A stretch of DNA of 64,000 nucleotides, from assembly GCA_019634715.1 (NCBI GenBank), contig JAHCAU010000013.1, forward strand, positions 62,001 to 126,000, in the 5' to 3' direction. Positions 34,091 through 42,405 of this stretch are shown in pieces. Source of the DNA: Lysobacter sp. GTDB lineage: Bacteria; Pseudomonadota; Gammaproteobacteria; Xanthomonadales; Xanthomonadaceae. A program made the translations under genes and the position numbers. Under the pieces are notes generated by a model that saw nothing but the letters and a program-made list of their open reading frames with translations, ran no database searches and had not been told where the DNA came from. Every line of letters starts with the position of its first letter. Position 1 is the stretch's first letter.

Positions 34091-34687
34091 TCAGCGCAGC
34101 ACTTCATGCAGGCGCCCGCGCAGCAGCGCCAGCGCCACGCCGCGATGGCTGACGCGGTTCTTCAGGGCGGGATCGAGCTCGGCGGCGCCCAGGCCGCGCG
34201 AGGGATCGAAGAACACCGGGTCGTAGCCGAAGCCGCCGGTGCCGCGCGGCGCGTGCAGGATGCGGCCTTCCCACGTGCCTTCGGCGATCAGCGGCTGCGG
34301 ATCCTCGGCATGGCGCAGCAGCGCGAGCACGCTGACGAAGCGCGCGCTGCGGCGCTCGTCGGGCACGTCGCGGATGGCGTCGAGCAGCTTGGCGATGTTC
34401 GCCTGGCTGTCGCCATGCCCGCCGGCGTAGCGCGCGCTGTAGAGGCCCGGTGCGCCGCCGAGCGCATCCACGCACAGGCCGGAATCGTCGGCGAGCGCCG
34501 GCAGGCCGGTCGCTGCCGCGGCGTGGCGCGCCTTGAGCAGGGCGTTCTCGACGAAGGTGAGGCCGGTTTCCTCGGCGTCCTCGACGCCGAATTCCGACTG
34601 CGCATGCAGGTCGATGCCGGCATCGCCGAGCAGGTCGCGCAGTTCGGCGAGCTTGCCGGCATTGCTGCTGGCGAGGACGAGTTTCAT
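34091..34687 (-). CDS. rdgB: dITP/XTP pyrophosphatase (RdgB/HAM1)
   Basis: Hydrolyses non-canonical purine nucleoside triphosphates (ITP, dITP, XTP) to keep them out of DNA and RNA. The 198 residues match. Signature segments: LVLASSNAGKLAELRDLL at the start, FVENALLKARHAA, LADDSGLCVDALGGAPG, SARYAG, GTGGFGYDPVFF and a C-terminal NRVSHRGVA. ATG 34687 overlaps the upstream VOC gene stop by 4 bases. It belongs to a minus-strand operon rph–VOC–rdgB(–hemW). Confidence 0.96.
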   Translation of the reverse strand: MKLVLASSNAGKLAELRDLLGDAGIDLHAQSEFGVEDAEETGLTFVENALLKARHAAAATGLPALADDSGLCVDALGGAPGLYSARYAGGHGDSQANIAKLLDAIRDVPDERRSARFVSVLALLRHAEDPQPLIAEGTWEGRILHAPRGTGGFGYDPVFFDPSRGLGAAELDPALKNRVSHRGVALALLRGRLHEVLR

Positions 34688-35079
34688 GGCGTGGCCAGCT
34701 CCAGCAGGTCCCACTTGTTGCCGTACGGGTCCTCGAACACGGCGACGGTGCCGTAATCCTCGACCCGCGGCGTTTCGAGGAAGCGCACGCCGGCGGCGGT
34801 CATCGCGGCATGGTCGCGGCGGAAGTCGTCGGTGTGCAGGAAGAAGCCGACGCGATCGCCGGTCTGGTCGCCGATGCGGGCGCGCTGCGTATCGTTCGCG
34901 GCCTGCGCGAGCAGGACGCCGGTCTCGGCACCGGGTGGCGCGACCACGACCCAGCGCTTGCCCTCGCCGCGCGGCGCGTCTTCGCGCAGTTCGAAACCGA
35001 GCGTGCCGACGTAGAACGCGATCGCGGCGTCGTAGTCGTCGACCACCAGCGTGAACAGCGCGATGCGGCGGGCGGTCAT
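34684..35079 (-). CDS. VOC family (glyoxalase/bleomycin-resistance-like) protein
   Basis: A 131-residue vicinal-oxygen-chelate protein built of two beta-alpha-beta-beta-beta units: RRIALFTLVVDDYDAAIAFY opens unit one and FFLHTDDFRRDHAAMTAAG opens unit two. The C-terminal EDPYGNKWDLLEL holds the usual metal Glu. The first-unit metal position (often His) is not obvious, so catalytic capacity is uncertain. It overlaps rdgB by 4 bases and follows rph by 11 bases, in one operon. Function unknown. Confidence 0.88.
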   Translation of the reverse strand: MTARRIALFTLVVDDYDAAIAFYVGTLGFELREDAPRGEGKRWVVVAPPGAETGVLLAQAANDTQRARIGDQTGDRVGFFLHTDDFRRDHAAMTAAGVRFLETPRVEDYGTVAVFEDPYGNKWDLLELATP

Positions 35080-35090
35080 GACGGGCGCGA

Positions 35091-35831
35091 TCAGCCGCCC
35101 AGCGCCGCGCGCTGCGCGTCGAACAGTTCGCGGATGCCCTTCTCGGCCAGGCCGAGCAGCGCGTCGAGTTCGTCGCGACGGAAGGCGTGGCCTTCGGCGG
35201 TGCCCTGCAGTTCGATGAAGCCGCCGCCGTCGTTCATCACCACGTTCATGTCGGTGTCGCAGTCGCTGTCCTCTGCGTAATCGAGGTCGAGCACCGGCAC
35301 GCCGCGATACACGCCGACCGACACCGCCGCGACCGCGCCGTGGATCGGCTCGCGGCCGCCTTTGGCCGAAGGGATTTCCTTGCGCGCCTGCAGCCAGCGC
35401 ACGGCGTCGACCAGGGCGACGTAGGCGCCGGTGATCGCGGCGGTGCGGGTGCCGCCATCGGCCTGCAGGACGTCGCAATCGAGGGTGATGGTGCGTTCGC
35501 CCAGCGCGGTGCGGTCGACGCAGGCGCGCAGCGTGCGGCCGATCAGGCGCTGGATCTCGAGGGTGCGCCCGCCCTGCTTGCCGCGCGCGGCCTCGCGGTC
35601 GCTGCGCGAGTGGGTGGCGCGCGGCAGCATGCCGTATTCGGCGGTGACCCAGCCCTCGCCCTTGCCGCGCAGGAAGGCCGGCACCCGGTTCTCGACGCTG
35701 GCGGTGCACAGCACCCGGGTCTCGCCGAAGCTGACGAGGACCGAACCCTCGGCATGGCGGGTGTAGCCGCGCTCGATGCGGACCGGCCGCATCTGGTCGG
35801 CCACGCGGCCACTGGGTCGGACGATGCTCAT
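35091..35831 (-). CDS. rph: Ribonuclease PH
   Basis: Phosphate-dependent 3'-5' exoribonuclease that trims tRNA 3' ends. The 246 residues match. Motifs: the N-terminal RPSGRVADQMRPVRIERGYT, SVENRVPAFLRGKGEGWVTA, EYGMLPRATHSRSDREA, IQRLIGRTLRACVD, DCDVLQADGGTRTAAITGAY and the catalytic DLDYAEDSDCDTDMNVVM. First gene of the minus-strand operon leading to rdgB; divergent from yicC with about 128 bases between, as in many gammaproteobacteria. Confidence 0.97.
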   Translation of the reverse strand: MSIVRPSGRVADQMRPVRIERGYTRHAEGSVLVSFGETRVLCTASVENRVPAFLRGKGEGWVTAEYGMLPRATHSRSDREAARGKQGGRTLEIQRLIGRTLRACVDRTALGERTITLDCDVLQADGGTRTAAITGAYVALVDAVRWLQARKEIPSAKGGREPIHGAVAAVSVGVYRGVPVLDLDYAEDSDCDTDMNVVMNDGGGFIELQGTAEGHAFRRDELDALLGLAEKGIRELFDAQRAALGG

Positions 35832-35958
35832 GCGGGTTGCCTGCCTGTCGGAAAGCGCGGCAGTTTACCCTGTCGCAGACCCGGCGGCTGGCCGTACCCG
35901 GCCGGATGCCGGAGAATGGCCGGCCCCGCCTTTCCGGCGGCGCCTCCGAGGAGCACCG

Positions 35959-36819
35959 ATGATCCGCAGCATGACCGCCTTCGCCGCAGGCGAGCGCAAC
36001 ACCCCCTGGGGCACCCTCGGCTGCGAACTGCGCGCGGTGAACCACCGCTTCCTGGAACTCGGCGTGCGCCTGCCCGACGACCTGCGCGCGGTGGAGCCGG
36101 CGCTGCGCGAGAAGGTCGCGAACCGCATCTCGCGCGGCAAGCTCGAAATGAACCTGCGCCTGCGCAGCGCCAGCGACGAGAGCGGCCTGCAGCTCAACCC
36201 GGCGCGCGTGGCCCAGCTCGCGGCGATCGGCCGCAACCTGCAGGAGCACTTCCCGGCGATGCGCGTGGAGATGACCGACCTGCTGCAGTTCCCCGGGGTG
36301 CTGCAGAGCCAGGCCGGCGACCCGGCGGCGCTGCACGCCGAAGCGCTGTCGCTGCTGGATGAAGTGCTGGCCCAGTTCGTGGAAGCGCGCGAGCGCGAAG
36401 GCGGCAAGCTGGCCGCGGTCATCCTCGAACGCGTCGACGCCATCGCCCGCCATGCCGCCGATGCGCGCACGCTGATGCCGGCGATCCGCGCCGGGCAGAA
36501 GCAGAAGCTGGAAAACCGCCTCGCCGACCTGCCGCAGCCGCTGGACCCGGGCCGCTTCGAGCAGGAACTGGTGCTTGCGCTGCAGAAACTCGACGTGGAC
36601 GAGGAGCTGGACCGCCTCGACAGCCACATCGCCGAGCTGCGCCGCGTGCTGAAGCAGAAGGACGCCGTGGGCCGTCGCCTGGATTTCCTGCTGCAGGAGT
36701 TCAACCGCGAAGCCAATACCTTCGGCTCGAAATCGGTCGACGCGCGCACCTCCGCGCTGGCGGTCGAGCTGAAGGTGCTGATCGACCAGATCCGCGAACA
36801 GGCGCAGAACATCGAATAA
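35959..36819 (+). CDS. yicC: YicC/YloC family endoribonuclease
   Basis: A 286-residue protein of the YicC/YloC family, recently characterised in other bacteria as a metal-dependent endoribonuclease acting on small RNAs and mRNA. It opens with IRSMTAFA, the family signature, continues with LRAVNHRFLEL and ISRGKLEMNL, and ends with GRRLDFLLQEFNREANTFGS and a C-terminal VELKVLIDQIREQAQNIE. ATG 35959 follows CGAGGAGCACC (GGAG). It precedes gmk by 83 bases, a common arrangement. No other gene in the pair. Confidence 0.93.
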   Translation: MIRSMTAFAAGERNTPWGTLGCELRAVNHRFLELGVRLPDDLRAVEPALREKVANRISRGKLEMNLRLRSASDESGLQLNPARVAQLAAIGRNLQEHFPAMRVEMTDLLQFPGVLQSQAGDPAALHAEALSLLDEVLAQFVEAREREGGKLAAVILERVDAIARHAADARTLMPAIRAGQKQKLENRLADLPQPLDPGRFEQELVLALQKLDVDEELDRLDSHIAELRRVLKQKDAVGRRLDFLLQEFNREANTFGSKSVDARTSALAVELKVLIDQIREQAQNIE

Positions 36820-36902
36820 GGTCGTCGCTGCGGTACGCACGACACGTCGATACGCCATCCCGCACCACGCCATCACGCACCACGACTCCGAAACCCAAGC
36901 AC

Positions 36903-37514
36903 ATGCGCGGAACCCTCTTCATCGTTGCGGCGCCCTCCGGCGCGGGCAAATCCAGCATCGTCAACGCCTGCCTGGCGCGCGACGCGAACATCGCCCTGTC
37001 GATCTCGTTCACCTCGCGCGCGCCGCGCCCGGGCGAGCGCCACGCGCAGCACTACCACTTCGTCGGCGCCGACGAGTTCCAGCGCATGATCAATGCCGGC
37101 GACTTCTTCGAATGGGCCAACGTCCACGGCGACCTCAAGGGCACCGCGCGGCAGTCGGTGGAGCCGCAGCTGGCCGCCGGCCGCGACGTCCTGCTGGAGA
37201 TCGACTGGCAGGGGGCGCAGCAGGTCCGCGCGAAAGTGCCGGACGCGGTCGGCGTGTTCATCCTGCCGCCGTCGCGCGAGGCGCTGGAGGAGCGCATGCG
37301 CAAGCGCGGCCAGGACAGCGAGGACGTGATCGCGCGTCGCCTCGCCGCCGCGCGCCATGAGATGTCGCACTTCGGCGAGTTCGACTACGTCATCGTCAAC
37401 GAAGTCTTCGACACCGCCGTCGACGAGATGTGCGCGATCTTCACCGCCAGCCGCCTGCGCCGCAACCAGCAGATCCAGCGCCACCACGAGATGATCCAGC
37501 AGTTGCTGAAGTGA
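36903..37514 (+). CDS. gmk: Guanylate kinase
   Basis: Phosphorylates GMP to GDP. The 203 residues fit. The P-loop is IVAAPSGAGKSSIVNA; the GMP-binding region includes SFTSRAPRPGE, YHFVGADEFQRMINAGDFFEWANVHG (quoted in two parts: YHFVGADEF and FFEWANVHG) and LLEIDWQGAQQV; the lid holds RKRGQDSEDVIARRL. In xanthomonads and many relatives rpoZ and spoT follow gmk directly; here a bidirectional terminator and an effector island on the other strand follow instead. Confidence 0.97.
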   Translation: MRGTLFIVAAPSGAGKSSIVNACLARDANIALSISFTSRAPRPGERHAQHYHFVGADEFQRMINAGDFFEWANVHGDLKGTARQSVEPQLAAGRDVLLEIDWQGAQQVRAKVPDAVGVFILPPSREALEERMRKRGQDSEDVIARRLAAARHEMSHFGEFDYVIVNEVFDTAVDEMCAIFTASRLRRNQQIQRHHEMIQQLLK

Positions 37515-37551
37515 TCGCTTCGCGCGTGGCGGCATCCGCGCGCCGCCAAAG

Positions 37552-37581
37552 GAAAAGGGCCGTCTTTCGACGGCCCTTTTC
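37552..37581. terminator. Bidirectional terminator between gmk and the effector gene
   Basis: A perfect 13-bp stem (GAAAAGGGCCGTC/GACGGCCCTTTTC) with a TTTC loop. A/T runs on both sides allow it to end transcripts from gmk (+) and from the effector operon (−, stop at 37602). Confidence 0.85.
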
Positions 37582-37601
37582 GCATGCGGAACCGATCGCG
37601 C

Positions 37602-39995
37602 TCAGCGTGCGCCCACCGCCATGCGGTTCTGCTCCTGCTGCTGCGTCGGCGCCGGCTGTTCCTGTACGGGCTTGTTGGTCTCGGCCATGCGGCTGCTCTG
37701 CTCGACGGTCTGGTTCACCGCCTGGTTGTAGTCGATGTACGAGTTCTTCGAGGCCGGGTTGGTCGGATCGCCCTGCACCGCCACGAGGAAGCCCTGCCCG
37801 TTCGGCGCCTGGGTGCGGCTGACGTGGGTGATGTCGCTGAGGCCCGACGCCTTGGCATCGGCCGCGACCGCGGCAGCGGCCTTTTCCAGCGCTTCGCGCG
37901 ACGCGAACCCACCGCTCGGCCCCAGTTGCTCCAGGTTCGACACCGCCTGCTGGTAGAGCCTGTGGTCCGGATGGTTCGGATTGGAGATCAGCGGACGCTC
38001 GGTCTGGTTCGGCTGCGGCTGCACCGGAGGCTGCTGCGACGACTCCGCAGGCTGCGTCGGCTGCTGCGGGTTCGGCTGCTGCTGCGTCGGCTGCGGCTGG
38101 ACCGGCTGCTGCTGGGCAGCCGGCTGCGGCGTCTGGCGCTGGTCGGGATGGATGCCCAGGGCCGTCAGGGTGTCGCGGCCGGCCTTGCCGTCGACTTCGA
38201 GACCCTGCCGTTCCTGGTACTGGCGCACCGCCGCTTCGGTCTTGTCGCCGAAATAGCCGGTCGTCGGCAGCGGCTGGCCCGCGGCATCGCGGATACCGGC
38301 CGCATTGAGCGCTTCCTGCAGGCGACGCACACCTTCGCCGCGTTCGCCGTGGATCAGCAGACGATCGTCCAGGCCACCGCTCTGCCCCTGCGACTGGCCC
38401 GGCGCGACCGCGCCGGCATCGCGCGAGAAGTTGTTCGGATCGCCGCTCAGCGCGCGGTAGGCCTGCTCCGGCTGCATGCCGGCTTGCAGGTTGCGCTGGT
38501 ACTGGTCGCGCATGCTGTTGAGCGCGGTGGCGGTCTGCTCGGGCGAGATCGACGCCATGTTGCCGGCGGAATCGCGGTCGTAGACGCCACGGCCGCCGTT
38601 GCGCGGCGTGCCGACACTGGCGAACTCCTGCGCCAGCGCGTGCTGCGCGCGCTCCAGCGCCTGCGGGCCGGTGGCTTCGCCGGTGATGTAGGCGCGCACC
38701 GACGGCCGCTTCTCGTCGATCAGGTAATCGGCGAACAGCTTTTCCTGCAACTGCGGGGTGAAGCGCGCGTTGCGGTCGACGCCGGTCTGGTTGATCGCTT
38801 CTTCCAGCGTGTTCGGCGTGAACTGGTACTTGCCGACCGCGAACAGGCGGTTCGGATCGCCGGCGGGCAGGTCCTGGCGACGCATGATCTCGGCCACGGT
38901 CATCTGGGAGAAATCGATCTGCGCGCCGCGTGCATCGCCAGCCACGCCGCGGTTGTAGGAGTTGTAGCCGCCCTCGCCGCTGCCGATCAGACGCCCCAGT
39001 TCGTTGCTCGGACCGAAGCCGTAGGGATTGGTCTGTGCGGCGGGCTGCTGCGGCTGTTGGGGCGTCGGCTGTTGGGGCGTCGGTTGTTGCTGCGGCGTCG
39101 GCTGTTGCACGGGCTGCTGCTGCGTCGGCTGGATGACGCCCAGCGCGGTCAGCATCTGCTGGTCGGCCACGCCGGTCACCGTCTGGTTGTTCTGGCGCTG
39201 GTAGTTCTCGACGGCTTCTCGAGTACGGCGGCCGAAGTCCTGGTCGGGGTTGAGCGGCTGCCCCGAGGCATCGCGGATGTTCGCCGCGATCAACGCGCGC
39301 TGCAGGCGCTCCACTTCCGGCCCCTTCTCGCCGTAGCTGAGCTTGCCGTCGGCCAGCGGCGGATCGGCCGGCTGCGGGAAGTTGCCCGAGATCGGTACGA
39401 AGCTCGGACGGTCGGTGACCAGGTTCTGCGCCTGCGCCGGGCGGGTGTCGGTGGTCAGCGCGCCGCTGTGCATGTCGCGGATCCACTTGTCGGCCTGCGC
39501 GATGTAGCGCGTGTTGACGTCGAAGTGGACGTGATCGGGGAACGCATTGGCGTTGCCGTTGTTGTAGCCGTCCTGGTGGCCGATCGGCTGGCCGTAGGCC
39601 ACGTTGTCGCCCGGGCGGAGGTTGGGGTCGATGCGGGCATGGCGGATCTGGAACATGGTGTCGCCGGTGGCCGGATCGTTGATCGTGATCACGCCGTCAT
39701 CGCGGTCGATGCGGCCGATCACGCCCGCCGCGGGCGACGGGATCGCCACCTGGTTGTTCGCCAGGCCCGGCGCGGTCAGCACCATGTCCTTGCTGACCAT
39801 GTAGTTGCCGCCCGGCGTGAGCACCGCCGTGCCGCGGTAATTGCCGAGGATTTCCTCGTTCTCGCCACCGACGCGGGCGTAGACGCGCCCGCTTTCCTGC
39901 AACCGTCGGCTGGGGTGGTGGTTTTCCAGATCCTGGTAGTTGGTGACGAGCTGGCTGGTATTGCCGACGCTTTCGTAGATGGTGATCTTGGGCAT
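37602..39995 (-). CDS. T4SS antibacterial effector with M23-like, lysozyme-like, PG-binding and XVIPCD domains
   Basis: A 797-residue predicted effector of the Xanthomonadales killing T4SS. Order: M23/LytM-like domain ~70–165 (PSPAAGVIGRID, IRHA with His119, GDNVAYGQPIG, PDHVHFDV with His155/His157); peptidoglycan-binding domain ~217–288 (KGPEVERLQRALIAANI); Gln/Pro/Thr-rich linker; lysozyme-like domain ~324–515 (GSGEGGYNSYNRGVAGD with candidate Glu341); second PG-binding domain ~545–615 (RGEGVRRLQEALNAAGI); second Q/P linker; C-terminal XVIPCD ~668–770 (NPNHPDHRLYQQA … FLVAVQGDPTNPASK … NQAVNQTVEQSS), the signal recognised by VirD4. There is no Sec signal, as expected for T4SS cargo. The usual HxxxD of M23 enzymes is not evident, so that domain may be degenerate. 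The adjacent lipoprotein is the likely immunity protein. Confidence 0.88.
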   Translation of the reverse strand: MPKITIYESVGNTSQLVTNYQDLENHHPSRRLQESGRVYARVGGENEEILGNYRGTAVLTPGGNYMVSKDMVLTAPGLANNQVAIPSPAAGVIGRIDRDDGVITINDPATGDTMFQIRHARIDPNLRPGDNVAYGQPIGHQDGYNNGNANAFPDHVHFDVNTRYIAQADKWIRDMHSGALTTDTRPAQAQNLVTDRPSFVPISGNFPQPADPPLADGKLSYGEKGPEVERLQRALIAANIRDASGQPLNPDQDFGRRTREAVENYQRQNNQTVTGVADQQMLTALGVIQPTQQQPVQQPTPQQQPTPQQPTPQQPQQPAAQTNPYGFGPSNELGRLIGSGEGGYNSYNRGVAGDARGAQIDFSQMTVAEIMRRQDLPAGDPNRLFAVGKYQFTPNTLEEAINQTGVDRNARFTPQLQEKLFADYLIDEKRPSVRAYITGEATGPQALERAQHALAQEFASVGTPRNGGRGVYDRDSAGNMASISPEQTATALNSMRDQYQRNLQAGMQPEQAYRALSGDPNNFSRDAGAVAPGQSQGQSGGLDDRLLIHGERGEGVRRLQEALNAAGIRDAAGQPLPTTGYFGDKTEAAVRQYQERQGLEVDGKAGRDTLTALGIHPDQRQTPQPAAQQQPVQPQPTQQQPNPQQPTQPAESSQQPPVQPQPNQTERPLISNPNHPDHRLYQQAVSNLEQLGPSGGFASREALEKAAAAVAADAKASGLSDITHVSRTQAPNGQGFLVAVQGDPTNPASKNSYIDYNQAVNQTVEQSSRMAETNKPVQEQPAPTQQQEQNRMAVGAR

Positions 39996-40114
39996 GATGG
40001 ATTCGCTCCCTTGCTGGTACCGCGATGTGGGTCCTGTGAAAGACAGCGAACACGCCGTCTCCCCCTGCTTTTTCGATTGCGGCGCGACAGACGATCCGCC
40101 GCGCCGTCACGCGA

Positions 40115-40954
40115 TCACGGACTCGGCGGCTCCGGGTCCTCGGTGAGCCGCCAGCAGCCGTCAAGCTGCTCGAACCGGTACGAGTTGCCCTCGGACATCC
40201 CGTAGCCGTAACGCACGATCCGCGCGGCCTCGCCCTGGGGTTCGACCTGCAGTTCCAGCGGTGCCGGATCGACAGCGCCATCCGACCCCACGAAGTGGAA
40301 GGCGCCATCGCGCCAGACGACGTTGAAGTCCGCGTAGTCGCTGCCGGCTGCATAGAGCAGCACGCTGTCCGTGCCGTCGACGCCACCGCCGAGGTCGGCC
40401 ACCTTCACCAGCGGCGCCGTGAACGCACGCTCGATCTTCTCGTCCGACGCGAAGGCCTTCAGGAAGGCATCGAAATCGGTCGACGGACAGGCCGGCGCAG
40501 CGGTTTCCGCAGCCGGCAGCGCGGACGCCTTCCACGAACGTACCGCGAGCGCGGATTCTTCGCCCGGCGCGTTCCACTTGCCGTAGGGGCCGTAGGTGGT
40601 CACCGAGATGCGGCGATTCTCCGCGGCGCTGGCGTAGTGCATGTTGCAGTAGCCATCGCCGCTGCAGCTCTCGACTTCGGGCAGTTCGAAGCAGACCTCG
40701 GCGGTGCCGCCGACGTTCTCGCGGCACATCGGATCGCGCAGCGGCAGCCAGCCGGCGTCGAGCAGTTGCCTGCGCAGTTCGGCGAAGGGCATGCCTTCGC
40801 GGAACGCGGCCTCGATGGCCGGCTTCGCCTCGGGCGTGGGCGTCGCCGCAGGCGGCGTGGCGGCCGGTGCCTGCGGGCCGGCGGCCGAATCCTGCGGGCT
40901 GCACGCGGTGGCGAGCAGGGCGGCGATCATCAGGGGAAGAAGCGGTTGACGCAT
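40115..40954 (-). CDS. Lipoprotein, probable T4SS effector immunity protein
   Basis: A 279-residue predicted lipoprotein: MRQPLLPLMIAALLATACS has a hydrophobic core and a lipobox-like LATAC. A Pro/Ala/Thr-rich spacer (~25–50) precedes a globular domain with paired cysteines (PMCRE, EVCFELPEVESCSGDGYC, PACPS) and a beta-rich C-terminal part (DSVLLYAAGSDYADFNVVWR, RYGYGMSEGNSYRFEQLDGC). It lies between two XVIPCD effectors on the same strand. X-Tfi immunity proteins are periplasmic lipoproteins encoded next to their effectors, so this is the obvious candidate to protect the cell against one or both. No sequence family is recognised by eye; the role rests on position and export. Confidence 0.75.
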   Translation of the reverse strand: MRQPLLPLMIAALLATACSPQDSAAGPQAPAATPPAATPTPEAKPAIEAAFREGMPFAELRRQLLDAGWLPLRDPMCRENVGGTAEVCFELPEVESCSGDGYCNMHYASAAENRRISVTTYGPYGKWNAPGEESALAVRSWKASALPAAETAAPACPSTDFDAFLKAFASDEKIERAFTAPLVKVADLGGGVDGTDSVLLYAAGSDYADFNVVWRDGAFHFVGSDGAVDPAPLELQVEPQGEAARIVRYGYGMSEGNSYRFEQLDGCWRLTEDPEPPSP

Positions 40955-41004
40955 GGAATGGTGTCCTTGGTGGAATCGGAATCCGTGGAGAGGGTCGTCG
41001 TGTG

Positions 41005-42030
41005 TCACCGGCCCGGCGTCGCGGGTCGGCCTGGTTCCTGGCGTACGGCATCGGGCGTGTCGGGGGCGTCCGGCGCGGCGGGCGCCGCAGCCGGCGTGCG
41101 CGCCGGATCCAGCGCCTGGGCTTCGGGCAGATGCACGCTCTTCGACGCGGGATTGCCGGGGTCGCCCTGCACCGCGACCAGGAAGACGCGCCCGTCCGGC
41201 GCGGTGCTGCGACCGAGATAGGCGATCTCGTCCAGCCCGCCCGCCCGGGCCTGCTCGGCCATGGCGACCGCGGCGCGCTCGCGCAGATCCTGCCCGGGGT
41301 AGGCGCCGTCGCGTTCGAGATGCGCGAGGGCCTGGCGGAACAGGGCGTGGCCGGGATGCGCGGCATCGCGGGCCGAAGCCGCGATCGCCCGCGCGCTGGT
41401 CTGCACGTCGGGCGCGATGGCCAGCACGGCATTCAGGCCATCGCGATTGCGGGTGATGTCGTGCATCAGCTCGTAGTTGCTCGGGCCGTGGCCGTCGCGA
41501 TGCACGCGCCCGCCCGTGGCGGCGGCGCGCGCCTGCCCGAAGCCGGAGAAATGGCAGGCCTTGAGGAAGCCGGCGACGCGCAGGGGACTGTCGTCGTCGC
41601 CGATCACGCGCTCGTCGACCGCGCGCTGGTGGAAGCGCTCGCTCTGGGTGCGGAAGGCGCGGTCCTGCAGCGCCGGCGCCTCGCGGAAGGCCTGCAGGTC
41701 GAGGCCGGCGGACCAGTTCGACGATTCCTGCAGGAAGGCCCGCATCCCGCCGGTGCGCGCCCAGGCCTTCTCGCCGGGTGCGCCGTCGGCGGTCATCGCT
41801 GCGCGCATGCGCTCGCCGTCGACGCAGCCGGCCTCGGCCAGCCACACCGCACCGACCTGGTAGCGGCCGACATGGCCGAACCGGCCGATCGCGCCGGCAT
41901 CGCCGCCCACGCCCGCAGTGAGCACGGTCGAGGCGACGAGGCGTCGCGTGGTGGCGTCGTCGAGGCTGGCGATATCGCCCTGGTCGTAGGCGCGGGCGAC
42001 ATCGGCCGCCTGCTGGCGCGGATCGGCCAT
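41005..42030 (-). CDS. T4SS antibacterial effector with lysozyme-like and XVIPCD domains
   Basis: A 341-residue protein without signal peptide. Residues ~45–190 look like a lysozyme/transglycosylase-type domain: AIGRFGHVGRYQVGAVWLAEAG, then SPLRVAGFLKACHFSGFGQA and TGGRVHRDGHGPSNYELM, a pattern known from lysozyme-like toxin domains. Residues ~222–310 are an XVIPCD: AAHPGHALFRQALAHLE … FLVAVQGDPGNPASK … EAQAL. The segment FLVAVQGDP.NPASK is shared with the effector at 37602, so the two secretion domains are recent relatives. The C-terminal 30 residues are Ala/Pro/Asp rich. ATG 42030 is the start of the conserved-looking part; an upstream frame to 42141 is Arg/Pro-rich. It is the first gene of a three-gene run ending at 37602. 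Confidence 0.82.
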   Translation of the reverse strand: MADPRQQAADVARAYDQGDIASLDDATTRRLVASTVLTAGVGGDAGAIGRFGHVGRYQVGAVWLAEAGCVDGERMRAAMTADGAPGEKAWARTGGMRAFLQESSNWSAGLDLQAFREAPALQDRAFRTQSERFHQRAVDERVIGDDDSPLRVAGFLKACHFSGFGQARAAATGGRVHRDGHGPSNYELMHDITRNRDGLNAVLAIAPDVQTSARAIAASARDAAHPGHALFRQALAHLERDGAYPGQDLRERAAVAMAEQARAGGLDEIAYLGRSTAPDGRVFLVAVQGDPGNPASKSVHLPEAQALDPARTPAAAPAAPDAPDTPDAVRQEPGRPATPGR

Positions 42031-42405
42031 CGTCAGCCGCCCGTCTCGCGCACGGAATGCATGGCCGGCCCGTGAGCACGGGCGGCGCGCCGGCCGGTCG
42101 AGCCGGCGGGGCGGAAGGGCCGCACGGCGCGGGCAAGGCATGCCCGCCCGTGGGCGATGTCGGCAGTGGCCACTGCCGTCAGTCTCGTATCAGCCACAAC
42201 GCTGTTCCTGGAATTGGATACGACTGGGGTGTTCGGATTGTGATGCCGGCGGCACGCCGCGCGGCATGGGGCTGTATACCACGCCCCCGACGCAGCGGGC
42301 AGCCGTGGCCGGACGGACGGTCATGCTGCCGGGCGCGCGTCCCGCCGACCGAGACCCGACGCCGGCTGGGCTAAAATGGCCGTTTCCCGCGCTCAGGACA
42401 GCCCC
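42031..42405. other. Intergenic region between effector island and SDR gene
   Basis: No gene is supported in these 375 bases. It contains a perfect 18-bp palindrome, CGGCAGTGGCCACTGCCG (42161–42178), which could be an operator. A −10-like TAAAAT at 42372–42377 may drive the SDR gene at 42406. The divergent arrangement means the effector operon promoter should also lie here. Confidence 0.4.
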
